Assembly: GCF_001718695.1 (NCBI RefSeq) | Contig: NZ_CP013420.1 | Coordinates: forward strand, 62,001 to 126,000 | Length of the DNA: 64,000 nucleotides | DNA from: Burkholderia ubonensis | GTDB taxonomy: Bacteria > Pseudomonadota > Gammaproteobacteria > Burkholderiales > Burkholderiaceae | Direction of reading: 5' to 3' | Shown here: one piece after another, positions 56,644 to 64,000 of the stretch | Layout: each line of letters opens with the position of its first letter | Position numbering within the stretch: the first letter of the stretch is position 1 | Translations under genes and position numbers: made by a program | Notes under the pieces: generated by a model | Databases searched by the model: none | Seen by the model: the letters and a program-made list of their open reading frames with translations, nothing else | What the model was told of the DNA's origin: nothing

Positions 56644-57210
56644 CTAGCCCGCGGCGCGGCGAAACCAGCGCCGCTCGATCTTCGACGTCGCCCAGCACAC
56701 GCCGAGCGCGCACACCGTGCCGAGCGTCACCTCGCCGAGCCGCACGAGCGGAATGTCCCACAGCGGGCCGCTGCCCGGAAACAGCATCACGATCGTCGCG
56801 GTGACGCCGCCGAGCCGCGCCGCGCTGCCGACGTTCAGGCACCAGCAGCAGACGATCACGACCGCGACCGCGGTCGCATAGGCGAGCATGTCGTGGCCGC
56901 CGCCCAGCGCGGCGCCCGCGAAGCCGAGCACGCCGCCGACCATCGCGCCGACGAACTGGTCGCGCGACAGCGACATCGTGTCCGCGTAACTGTGCTGGGT
57001 GACCGCGATCGCGGTGATCGCGGCCCAGACCGCCTGCTCGGTGTGCAGCGCGCGGCCGATGCCGTAGGCGAGGCACGCGCCGCACACGGCCTGCAGCGCC
57101 ATCAGCCCGCCTTGCGCGAGCCGCTGGCGCAGCGACAGCCCCTTGAACAGGTCGAAGACCGACTGCTGGATCTGTTGCCGGGTTTCGTTGAGTGTCCTGA
57201 GCGTGTTCAT
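56644..57210 (-). CDS. FUSC-like inner-membrane protein (aromatic acid exporter-related)
   Basis: The 188-residue protein has a hydrophilic N-terminus followed by about five or six hydrophobic segments. Among them are LAQGGLMALQAVCGACLAYG and FVGAMVGGVLGFAGAALGGG, matching the single-repeat FUSC/aromatic-acid-exporter-type fold. It is short compared with full-length FUSC proteins (about 650 residues) and lacks the cytosolic part. It is probably a stand-alone half-type exporter subunit, with unknown substrate. It is 40 bp downstream of the MFS gene and may belong to the same leftward transcript as the PRC-barrel and MFS genes. Confidence 0.78.
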   Translation of the reverse strand: MNTLRTLNETRQQIQQSVFDLFKGLSLRQRLAQGGLMALQAVCGACLAYGIGRALHTEQAVWAAITAIAVTQHSYADTMSLSRDQFVGAMVGGVLGFAGAALGGGHDMLAYATAVAVVIVCCWCLNVGSAARLGGVTATIVMLFPGSGPLWDIPLVRLGEVTLGTVCALGVCWATSKIERRWFRRAAG

Positions 57211-57250
57211 CGTCTGGCTGCCATGAATCGGGTGGCGCGGGCGCCCGGCG

Positions 57251-58515
57251 TCAGTGCGCCTGTTCGGGCGACGCGGGGGCGGACGCCTCGGCCTGGTCGT
57301 CGCCGTTCTCGACGCGCGTTTCGGGCATCGCGAGCCACACGAGCAGCACCGCGAGCGCGCCGGCCGCGGCGAGCCCGAAGAAGCTGACCGCATTGCCGAA
57401 ATGGTCGGCGATGTAGCCGGCCACGGCCGTGCTGAAGGTTGCGCCGATCCCCGCCGCGAGGCCGAACAGGCCGATGCACAGGTTGTAGCGGCCCTTGCCG
57501 CCCGCGACGTCCGCGGCGATCAGCGGCAGCATCACGCCGAACACCGCGGCGCTGATGCCGTCGAGCATCTGCACCGGCACGAGCAGGTACGGGCTGCTCA
57601 CGCCCGCGAACAGGAGCGCGCGCACCGGCAGCGCCGAGAAGCCGAGCAGCAGGATCGGCCGGCGGCCCCAGCGCTGCGCGGAGCGGCCGACCCACGGCGA
57701 CAGCATCGCGACGATCGCCTGCGGAACGATGATGCACGCGGCGATCACGAGCTGCACGTTCTCGCCCATGCCGGCCGTCACTTCGCCGGCCGCGAGGTTC
57801 AGCATCGCCGCGTTCGACAGGTGGAACAGCACGACGCACGCGGCGAAGGTCAGCATCCGGCGGTCGCGCAGCAGCTCGAGCAGCGTCTCGCGCTCCTCGC
57901 CGTCGTCCTTGTCGTCGTGCTTGCCGCCGACGTGCGGGATCACCGTATATGGGTCGGCTGGATCATCGCGAGCGCGAACAGCGCGGGCAGCGCGAGCACG
58001 GCGGTCAGCCAGAACACCGCGCGCGCGGAGAAGTATTCGCCGGTGAGCCCCATCAGGCCCGCCGCGACCGCGCTGCCGATCGACGCCCAGCGCGCGTTGC
58101 GGCCGAGCCGGTCGCCGAGGTCCGCGCGGCCGACCAGCGAGAACGAGATCGCCGCCATCGCCGGCACGAGCATGCAGCTCGCGAAGCCGTGGAACACCTC
58201 GGCCGCGATCACCGGCACGATCGTCGGGCTGGCGGCCAGCAGCACGGCGGACAGGATGATCGCGGCGATCGCCCACGCGGCCGCGCCTTTCTTGTTCTTC
58301 AGCGCGTCGACGGCCGCGCCGCCCGGCACCTGGCTCACCATCGCGCTGATCGTGCCGATCGACAGCACCATGCCGATTTCGCCCTGCGTCCACTTGTGCG
58401 ATGCGAGGTACGACGCGATGAACGGACCGAAGCCCGTTTGAACGTTTGCCACGAAGAAGTTGAGCCAGTCGAGCGCCCGGAGGCTGCGCACGCTGACGGT
58501 CTGGTGGATCGTCAT
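57251..58515 (-). pseudogene. MFS transporter split by a frameshift in the middle
   Basis: The first half (from MTIHQTVSVRSLRALDWLNF, six transmembrane helices) runs in one frame until a stop at 57940-57942. The second half (from VIPHVGGKHDDKDDGEERET, six helices, ending AMPETRVENGDD) continues in another frame to 57251. One extra C in the CCC run at 57951-57953 would join them into a normal 12-helix protein of about 421 residues. Family: MFS, subfamily unclear. It may be a genuine null allele or a base-calling error. The ATG overlaps the stop of the PRC-barrel gene (ATGA), indicating one operon. Confidence 0.82.
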
Positions 58516-59441
58516 CGCGTGGCACTCGCAGGCGAGGCCGGCGCGGGGGCGGGCGGCGGCGAGACGGCGACGAGCGGCTTGTCCGCCGCGTAGGGCGGCG
58601 ACGCCTTGATCTGCGCGTCGTTGAGGTCGAGCTGCGGGCGCAGCGTCTTGTCGCGCGTGACGAAGCGCAGCGCGGCCCAGTTCGCGGCGATCGAGCGGCG
58701 CTCCGGGTTGACGAGCCCGCCAAGGTCGAGCACGACCGCCTGCGGCTGCGCGTCGCGGTCGATCAGCACGTCGACGACGCGGCCGATCTTCGTGCCGTTC
58801 GGCCGTTCGACGTCGCTGTCGAGCATCGGCAGGCGCGTGGCCGGCGACGCGGCGGACGAGCCGGACAGCGGCACCGCCTTCGGCCGGGCGGCCGGCGGCA
58901 GCTCGCCCGGCGGCACGTCGAGCACGATCGGCGCGCGCTTGCCGCCCGGCAGGAAGCGGAACACGCTCCACGGGAAGCTGACCTTGCGGTCGCCGACGCC
59001 CATGAAGCCCTGCAGGTTGACGATCATCTCGCGCGGCTTGCCGCTCGGGTCGGTCACCATGTCGACCGCGCGGCCGATCACCTTGCCGTTGCGGCGGGCG
59101 ACTTCGCTGTCGAGCAGCGCGTGGATCTGCGAACGCTCGATCGGACGCGTTGCAACGAGCGGGGGCGGCGGTGGGGGCGGCGGCGTGGGCGATTCGGGGC
59201 GCTGCACGGGCTTCGGGCGCGTCACCTCGCGGTGCGGCTTCTTCGGCGCTTCCTGTCCTTCGGGCTGTACGAGCGGCGGGACGGGCGGCATCGTCAGCGG
59301 TTCGCCCGCGGTTTCCTCGACCGGCTCGACGAGCGCCTCGCTGATCGGCGCGGGCGGGTTTTGGGTCGGCAGCAGCCCGCAGCCGGACAGCAGTGCGGCG
59401 GCCGCGAGAGCGACCATGACCGTCGACGACGGGAATGACAT
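58512..59441 (-). CDS. PRC-barrel domain lipoprotein with proline-rich linker
   Basis: The 309-residue precursor has a lipoprotein signal (VMVALAAAALLSGCGLL, lipobox LSGC). A linker rich in Pro follows (including PTPPPPPPPPLVATRP). Then come two PRC-barrel-like segments (SEVARRNGKVIGRAVDMVTD and SDVERPNGTKIGRVVDVLID). PRC barrels often bind proteins or RNA; function here unknown. The ATG at 59441 is preferred to one 11 codons earlier because the signal peptide starts there. Its stop overlaps the MFS start by 4 bases, so the two are coupled. Confidence 0.82.
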   Translation of the reverse strand: MSFPSSTVMVALAAAALLSGCGLLPTQNPPAPISEALVEPVEETAGEPLTMPPVPPLVQPEGQEAPKKPHREVTRPKPVQRPESPTPPPPPPPPLVATRPIERSQIHALLDSEVARRNGKVIGRAVDMVTDPSGKPREMIVNLQGFMGVGDRKVSFPWSVFRFLPGGKRAPIVLDVPPGELPPAARPKAVPLSGSSAASPATRLPMLDSDVERPNGTKIGRVVDVLIDRDAQPQAVVLDLGGLVNPERRSIAANWAALRFVTRDKTLRPQLDLNDAQIKASPPYAADKPLVAVSPPPAPAPASPASATR

Positions 59442-59741
59442 GCGGGACGCGTGAAGCGGATATCCGCCGCTCATTGAAAACTCACTCCAAGGGTCGGGGG
59501 CGGGCCCGGAGGCACGCGGCTGGCGATGGAAGGCGGGTGCGTGCGGCGCACCACGCGAGGGGAGAGTTTACCGTGTCTTCCTTTCAGCACCCGATTTCTG
59601 CCGAGGAATGGGAGCGGGGCGCGGGGATTGCGCCGAACGGCCGCAACGGGAAGGAGCGGGGAAGGGGGCGGAAGCGCGCCTGACCGCGTGGCGGCGGACA
59701 GGCGGCGTCGGTGGTGGACGGGCCGGGCGGCCCTTGGAACG

Positions 59742-60077
59742 TCAGGCGTCCGGGTACCACGCGTCGCTGAATTCGCTGACCTGCACGTCGGTCAGCTCGG
59801 CGCGGGCGGCGAGCCATGCGCGCACGGTCTCGCGGTCCGCGTCGGTCGTCGTGCCGCGCGGCGCGCCGGAAATCACGTAGGCGCTGATGCCTTCGTCCGC
59901 GGACGCGACGGTCAGCAGCCCGTTCGCCTCGACGAAATCGATGAATGCATCGATCAGTTCGCCGCGCTGGAGGTCGCTCAGCTCGGTGCGGTATTGGGCC
60001 GATGCGCAGAAGGCCAGCTCCTGGAATTCGCCGATGTGGAGCTTCTTGCGCTGGCGGCGGTTGTGGCTTTTGCTCAT
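59742..60077 (-). CDS. yggL: YggL family protein (DUF469, 50S ribosome-associated)
   Basis: The 111-residue protein starts MSKSHNRRQRKKLHIGEFQE, typical of the DUF469/YggL group that binds the 50S subunit. The middle has LIDAFIDFVEANGLLTVASA and the C-terminus ends SEFSDAWYPDA. The basic N-terminus likely contacts rRNA. The frame is open upstream; the start at 60077 is the family start. It stands alone at the left border of the low-GC accessory segment; its upstream region of 266 bp shows no other gene. Confidence 0.9.
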   Translation of the reverse strand: MSKSHNRRQRKKLHIGEFQELAFCASAQYRTELSDLQRGELIDAFIDFVEANGLLTVASADEGISAYVISGAPRGTTTDADRETVRAWLAARAELTDVQVSEFSDAWYPDA

Positions 60078-60343
60078 GGTGTAGGTGCTGAGTGAATGCG
60101 GGGTGGAAAAGCGCAGCGCACCGGCGGGTGCGGAACGATTTGAGGCGTGCTGCCGTGATGCGAGATGATACGGGAAGGTTAGCGCTGCCGTCCGCGCCGC
60201 CAAAGGAGCATCGTCGGTTTACCTAAACAAACCTCAATATTTCGGGGCGGCCGCTGTTCGTCGATTGCGGATCGTCATCGGGCGGGCCCCATCGGGACTG
60301 ATCGGGCGCTCCTGTCGTGCTCCAGCGCTCCGATCGGGCGATG

Positions 60344-60754
60344 CTACTTGCCGGTGCAGCATTTGTTCGGGCAATCGGGTTCAAACGAGATTTCTACGCG
60401 CCGCCCGTTGTCCACATCGCCGTGCGAATAGACTCGCGCACTCGTTTTGACGGTGCCACGCAGGAAGCCCAGTTGCTCGAGCAACGTTCGCCCTGCTTCC
60501 AGGCGAGACCGAGCAAGTTTCGATGCCTGGTGCTCGGCTTCTTCAGCGTGGCCGCTGACGAGTGTTGCTTCGTCAGTGGTGTGATTGGCGTAAGTGATCT
60601 GCTGATCGATTATCCAATTCGTCAGGCGAACGATCTCTGCATTCGGAACCGTCGAGCTGTTCGCGGGAAAATAAATATCGAAATTCTCGCTTGCGGTGCA
60701 TGCAAATGAGGAATTGGATAGGGCGAGAAGTAGCGGGGTAAGATATTTATGCAT
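60344..60754 (-). CDS. Exported OmpA-C-like protein, candidate immunity or tether partner
   Basis: The 136-residue precursor has a signal peptide (MHKYLTPLLLALSNSSFA) with a cysteine after it, so a Sec or lipoprotein fate is possible. The rest resembles an OmpA/MotB peptidoglycan-binding domain: YFPANSSTVPNAEIVRLTNW, GHAEEAEHQASKLARSRLEA in place of GHTD...LSxxRA, and NGRRVEISFEP at the end. The start overlaps the end of the M35 peptidase gene by 8 bp (60747-60754), so expression is coupled. In a T6SS effector unit the last small secreted protein is often the immunity factor; this role is inferred, not shown. Confidence 0.7.
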   Translation of the reverse strand: MHKYLTPLLLALSNSSFACTASENFDIYFPANSSTVPNAEIVRLTNWIIDQQITYANHTTDEATLVSGHAEEAEHQASKLARSRLEAGRTLLEQLGFLRGTVKTSARVYSHGDVDNGRRVEISFEPDCPNKCCTGK

Positions 60755-61418
60755 TGTAGATTACATATCCTGCGATGCTGTCGGCATTGTTGATTGCCTG
60801 TTCCGGATTTTCGGTTCCAAGAGTCAAACACTTGTCCATGAAGTAGCGGTGATCTTTGGTTCCCATGGTGTCGCTAAAGTGACTCGCTTCATGAATCAAC
60901 GTAGAAAAGACGGAATCCTTTTCCCACGAGAAATCACGCATTGTGCAGAAATCGGCATGTATCGCGATTGTATGGGTTGCTGTGTCCGGCGAGCAAACCT
61001 CAGCGACGACACCGGACGTATTGGGATTCGGAACGCACCCGATATATTGGTATCGGGCACCGTCCCAGCGCATGAAGTTTGATCCGGTAAGCTTGTTTAA
61101 GACTCTGACGATTGCGCTCAAGCCGCTAATCAGCGTCGCCCGCGTTGCGTCGTCGCTTCTGCCAAACCATTGTTGGACGCGGGCTTTATCGGCAGTGGAC
61201 CAGCGCTGGAGATCCTTCATCCTTGCCTCGACAAGCGCCACAGCCTGGTTGCGCTTGTTCAGCACCATTTCCCGAAATTCCTTGTTGGTCATGTTCGGGC
61301 ATATTTGTTCGGTGTTGATCGTGACGTCGACCGTGGAGCCCGGATTCGTGTTGGTGACCGCGCCGGAATGAACGAGGAACCACTCGCCACCATCATTCAC
61401 GTCGAACTTGTTCGGCAT
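60747..61418 (-). CDS. M35-type (aspzincin) metallopeptidase, candidate T6SS effector
   Basis: The 223-residue protein has the deuterolysin/aspzincin signature: zinc motif HEASH (176-180) followed by GTKDHRY (186-192), which is the GTXDXXY motif, with D189 as third ligand. No signal peptide is present, so it is not a normal secreted protease. It starts 1 base after the PAAR gene stop and its own stop overlaps the next gene, so all three are one operon. A PAAR neighbour suggests delivery on a type VI spike; substrate unknown. Cysteines (C40, C128, C142, C158, C197) could form disulfides in the periplasm. Confidence 0.82.
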   Translation of the reverse strand: MPNKFDVNDGGEWFLVHSGAVTNTNPGSTVDVTINTEQICPNMTNKEFREMVLNKRNQAVALVEARMKDLQRWSTADKARVQQWFGRSDDATRATLISGLSAIVRVLNKLTGSNFMRWDGARYQYIGCVPNPNTSGVVAEVCSPDTATHTIAIHADFCTMRDFSWEKDSVFSTLIHEASHFSDTMGTKDHRYFMDKCLTLGTENPEQAINNADSIAGYVIYNA

Positions 61419-61419
61419 G

Positions 61420-61944
61420 TCAGTTTTCCTTCGTATAGATCTTCAAGGATGCCGCAGAGCCGGTCCGGATGCGGTTGGTTTGCCCATGCGCGTCGGTGAT
61501 GCCCGTGAATTCCTGCCCGGTATCGGTCACGACTCGATAGCGGACGTTCTGCAGCGCGCGGCCCCACTGATCGCGCAGCGTGTATTGCTCGTCATGCACC
61601 GCAGCTCGCGCGATTTCAACGATCGACTGCTCAGCCGTCCTCGTCGCGGCCTGTCCGCCGCCGTCAGTCGAGTAGTAGAACGTCGTGGAGGGCGACGCGC
61701 GGACGCGGTTCTGTCGGCACGGACATAGGACCCAATCCAGATCCTTGACCATGGCCTTTCCATCATCCAGCCATGTGCTGGCGCTGCCTCGTATGGGAAA
61801 CAGCCCTTTGCAGTTGCCGCAGGTTGCCTGGTCGCCATCGCGCGCCATGGTGTTGCCGCGCTCGTCGTAGTGCGTTGACGAACCGCTAGCGACATAGCCG
61901 CCGGTCGTCGTGAGGCTGCCTTTGACTACCAGTTGTTCGAACAT
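61420..61944 (-). CDS. PAAR-domain T6SS spike protein with transthyretin-like C-terminal extension
   Basis: The 174-residue protein has the PAAR fold MFEQLVVKGSLTTTGGYVAS, RGNTMARDGDQATCGNCKG, WLDDGKAMVKDLDWVLCPC and RVRASPSTTFYY. Three cysteine/histidine-type tip-metal ligands are suggested. After about residue 110 comes TLRDQWGRALQNVRYRVVTD and GQEFTGITDAHGQTNRI, which reads like a transthyretin/Ig-like beta domain of the kind found in T6SS spike proteins. It would cap the VgrG spike and carry the next-gene peptidase. The frame is open to 62139 but the first 65 residues there are not PAAR-like, so 61944 is preferred. Confidence 0.78.
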   Translation of the reverse strand: MFEQLVVKGSLTTTGGYVASGSSTHYDERGNTMARDGDQATCGNCKGLFPIRGSASTWLDDGKAMVKDLDWVLCPCRQNRVRASPSTTFYYSTDGGGQAATRTAEQSIVEIARAAVHDEQYTLRDQWGRALQNVRYRVVTDTGQEFTGITDAHGQTNRIRTGSAASLKIYTKEN

Positions 61945-62146
61945 GATCGTGATCGATGGGAGTTGAGGGGCTTTCCGCGAAACAACTCGCTGATGCTCGC
62001 GGTGACACGACAAATTTTCATGCGCAGCGAGGCGATATTCACGCTCGGAGGGCGGATTCAAACAAGTCTCGTTGTCGAGAAATTTGCACTTGCGCGTGTG
62101 CTTCGTCGACAAACTGAGTTCAATTCGGTCTTGGTTCATGGCTTAA

Positions 62147-62761
62147 ATGGTCGTTTGCCCGTTAATTCTCGAAAAACAGATCAAAAGGGAGAATTACGCA
62201 GAGTATTGCCAAGTGTTAAGTGGCGAGCGGAACGGAAAATTCGGATCGAACGACGCCCGCGGCTCCAATTTCTCGGGCGCCCGATTCGTCGAATGCAATT
62301 TTTCTGCGACACGGCTCGACGACGCGCGTCTGGTCCGAACGTCGTTCGAGAACTGCGACCTGAGCGGCGTCGATTTCCGAGGGGCGAACCTGGAAGGCGT
62401 GGATTTTCACGGCGGCACGTTCTGGAGCGCACCCGACGGATCGGTGCTGGACCAAACGAAGTTCGACGACACGCCGGAGGCGCGCCGTACGATCGAACGG
62501 AGCACGATCGCGAGAAAGGACCGGATCGAATGGTGCCCGGTTGCCCCGCGCGCCGACGCAGAACCGGCTTCGCTCGTTTCACGCACGAGGCTGAAAGGCA
62601 GGCCGGGCGAAGTCGTGCCGCGGAGCGGCTGGTGGATCAGCCCGGCGCTCGGGAGCGAGCAGGGGCGGCGCTATTTCAGCGCCGGAGAGAAGTTTCCGGA
62701 CATCGAGTCGACCAGCTGGGGGCGCGTGATCTGGAGTTACAACGCCGACGATCAACGTTGA
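62147..62761 (+). CDS. Pentapeptide-repeat protein with C-terminal GWW motif domain
   Basis: The 204-residue protein has about ten pentapeptide units at roughly residues 36-90 (NFSGA RFVEC NFSAT RLDDA, DLSGV DFRGA NLEGV DFHGG), which form a right-handed beta helix. The C-terminal part carries PGEVVPRSGWWISPALGSEQ and RRYFSAGEKFPDIESTSWGR, a motif recurrent in proteins encoded beside T6SS toxins. It is divergent from the PAAR gene with 202 bp between starts. A part in immunity or chaperoning of the neighbouring effector is an inference. The start is uncertain; an internal start near NGKFGSNDARGS is possible. Confidence 0.7.
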   Translation: MVVCPLILEKQIKRENYAEYCQVLSGERNGKFGSNDARGSNFSGARFVECNFSATRLDDARLVRTSFENCDLSGVDFRGANLEGVDFHGGTFWSAPDGSVLDQTKFDDTPEARRTIERSTIARKDRIEWCPVAPRADAEPASLVSRTRLKGRPGEVVPRSGWWISPALGSEQGRRYFSAGEKFPDIESTSWGRVIWSYNADDQR

Positions 62762-62806
62762 GACCGACGCGCGCCCGTCCCGGACGAGACGGGCGTGCCA
62801 TCAGCG

Positions 62807-64000
62807 CTACATCAGCACGATGTCGTACTGCTCCTGGCTCAGATTCGACTCGACCTGCAGCGACACCGGCTTGCCGATGAAGTCGATCAGCATCGCGAGA
62901 TGCTGCGATTCCTCGTCGAGGAACAGGTCGATCACCTGCTGCGCGGCGATCACGCGGAACTCGCGCGGATTGAACTGCCGCGACTCGCGCAGGATCTCGC
63001 GCAGGATGTCGTAGCACACGGTGCGCGACGTCTTCACCTGGCCCTTGCCCTGGCAGGTCGGGCACGGCTCGCACAGCACGTGCGCGAGCGATTCGCGCGT
63101 GCGCTTTCTCGTCATCTCGACGAGCCCGAGCTGCGAAAAGCCGTTGACGGTCACACGCGTGCGATCGCGCGCGAGCGCCTTCTTCAGCTCGGCGAGCACC
63201 GCGTCGCGATGCTCGGCATTCTCCATGTCGATGAAGTCGATGATGATGATCCCGCCGAGGTTGCGCAGCCGCAGCTGCCGCGCGATCGTGTGCGCGGCCT
63301 CGAGGTTGGTCTTGAAGATCGTGTCGTCGAAGTTGCGCGCGCCGACGTAGCCGCCCGTGTTCACGTCGATCGTCGTCATCGCCTCGGTCTGGTCGATCAT
63401 CAGGTAGCCGCCCGACTTCAGGTCGACCCGCCGCGACAGCGCGCGCTGGATCTCCGTCTCGATGTTGTACAGGTCGAACAGCGGCCGCTCGCCGGTGTAG
63501 TGGTGCAGCTTCGGGCTCACGGCGGGCGTGAACTCGGCCGCGAATTCGGCGAGCCGCTGGTACGTCTCGCGCGAATCGACCTGGATGCGCGACGTGTCGT
63601 CGTTGGCGAAATCGCGCAGCACGCGCTGCGCGAGGTCGAGATCCTGGTACAGCAGGCTCGTCGCCGGCAGCCGCTGCGCCTGGGCGACGATCGTCGCCCA
63701 GGTCTTGCGCAGGTAGGTGACGTCGCCGGCCAGCTCGTCGGAGGTCGCGTCCTCGGCGATCGTGCGCACGATGTAGCCGCCTTTCTCGTCCGCCGGGATC
63801 ACCGCGGTCAGGCGCGCGCGCACCGCCTCGCGCTCGGCCTCGCTCTCGATCTTCTGCGAGATGCCGATGTGCGGCTCCTGCGGCAGGTAGACGAGCGTGC
63901 GGCCCGCGATGCTGACCTGCGTGGACAGCCGCGCGCCCTTCGTGCCGATCGGGTCCTTGATGACCTGGACCATCAGCGTCTGGCCCTCGAACACGGTCTT
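62807..64000 (-). CDS. rng: Ribonuclease G, 5' part beyond the window
   Basis: The gene enters from the right edge; 397 codons and the stop are visible. The catalytic region has TTIDVNTGGYVGARNFDDTI and GGIIIIDFIDM, with the two metal-binding aspartates, followed by NGFSQLGLVEMTRKRTRESL. The zinc-link is CPTCQGKGQV and the C-terminal end is the small domain SLQVESNLSQEQYDIVL. RNase G cuts 5'-monophosphorylated RNAs and finishes the 5' end of 16S rRNA. The N-terminal S1 domain lies mostly outside the window. It is convergent with the pentapeptide gene. Confidence 0.96.
   Translation of the reverse strand, partial: KTVFEGQTLMVQVIKDPIGTKGARLSTQVSIAGRTLVYLPQEPHIGISQKIESEAEREAVRARLTAVIPADEKGGYIVRTIAEDATSDELAGDVTYLRKTWATIVAQAQRLPATSLLYQDLDLAQRVLRDFANDDTSRIQVDSRETYQRLAEFAAEFTPAVSPKLHHYTGERPLFDLYNIETEIQRALSRRVDLKSGGYLMIDQTEAMTTIDVNTGGYVGARNFDDTIFKTNLEAAHTIARQLRLRNLGGIIIIDFIDMENAEHRDAVLAELKKALARDRTRVTVNGFSQLGLVEMTRKRTRESLAHVLCEPCPTCQGKGQVKTSRTVCYDILREILRESRQFNPREFRVIAAQQVIDLFLDEESQHLAMLIDFIGKPVSLQVESNLSQEQYDIVLM

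Noticed and set aside
61945..62139. N-terminal extension of the PAAR protein by 65 residues
   Set aside because: The stretch is not PAAR-like and is probably the promoter region shared with the divergent pentapeptide gene.
60078..62806. Integrase, transposase or att repeats bounding the accessory island
   Set aside because: None was seen on reading both flanks; a gene-transfer mechanism is not supported directly.

Overview
The window is a high-GC (about two thirds G+C by eye), densely coding chromosomal segment whose gene content and order point to Burkholderia sensu stricto, probably close to the cepacia complex. Pointers are an intracellular PHB depolymerase, an orphan rsxB beside nth, a dnaE-linked LPS core cluster ending in msbA, an rhlE helicase, GC-rich 8-bp tandem repeats and family-typical proteins (PACE efflux, YggL, DUF1841). 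Species is not decided from the sequence. No rRNA, tRNA, insertion sequence or CRISPR array was seen.

Layout. 1-10.2 kb: end of a CopD-like membrane protein, a divergent LysR regulator/PACE efflux pair with two clear LysR boxes, a ChrA transporter, a GGDEF-EAL protein, then a leftward amino-compound block (PhzF, RidA-like, aminotransferase, EamA exporter, VOC protein). 10.4-18.6 kb: a frameshifted MocR regulator, htpG behind a textbook sigma-32 promoter, ubiC overlapping a DNA glycosylase, a ParE-type toxin-antitoxin pair, a spermidine-synthase-like protein and a DUF3311/sodium-solute symporter pair. 18.7-30.4 kb: transaldolase, BenE, a MoxR/VWA pair, two secreted cytochromes c, endonuclease III with RsxB, a TetR regulator and PHB depolymerase with a basic tail. 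30.6-44.8 kb: a frameshifted GH15 enzyme, a secreted lactonase, a very large FtsK paralogue with a repetitive linker, purT, small envelope proteins, an intergenic minisatellite, rhlE and gluQ. 44.8-56.1 kb: trhO, dnaE and an LPS core/lipid A export cluster (GT9, O-antigen ligase-like, two GT2, msbA). 56.2-64 kb: RcnB-like protein, FUSC-like protein, frameshifted MFS transporter coupled to a PRC-barrel lipoprotein, yggL, a small lower-GC accessory island, and RNase G running off the right edge.

The most interesting part is the accessory island at 60.3-62.8 kb. It is a tightly packed three-gene unit of a PAAR protein with a transthyretin-like tail, an M35 (aspzincin) metallopeptidase and an exported OmpA-like protein, with a divergent pentapeptide-repeat protein beside it. 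It reads as a type VI secretion spike/effector/partner cassette placed away from any visible T6SS structural genes. Three separate genes (mocR-type regulator, GH15, MFS) are each broken by a one-base deficit in a short homopolymer or GC run. That pattern suggests sequence errors as much as real decay.
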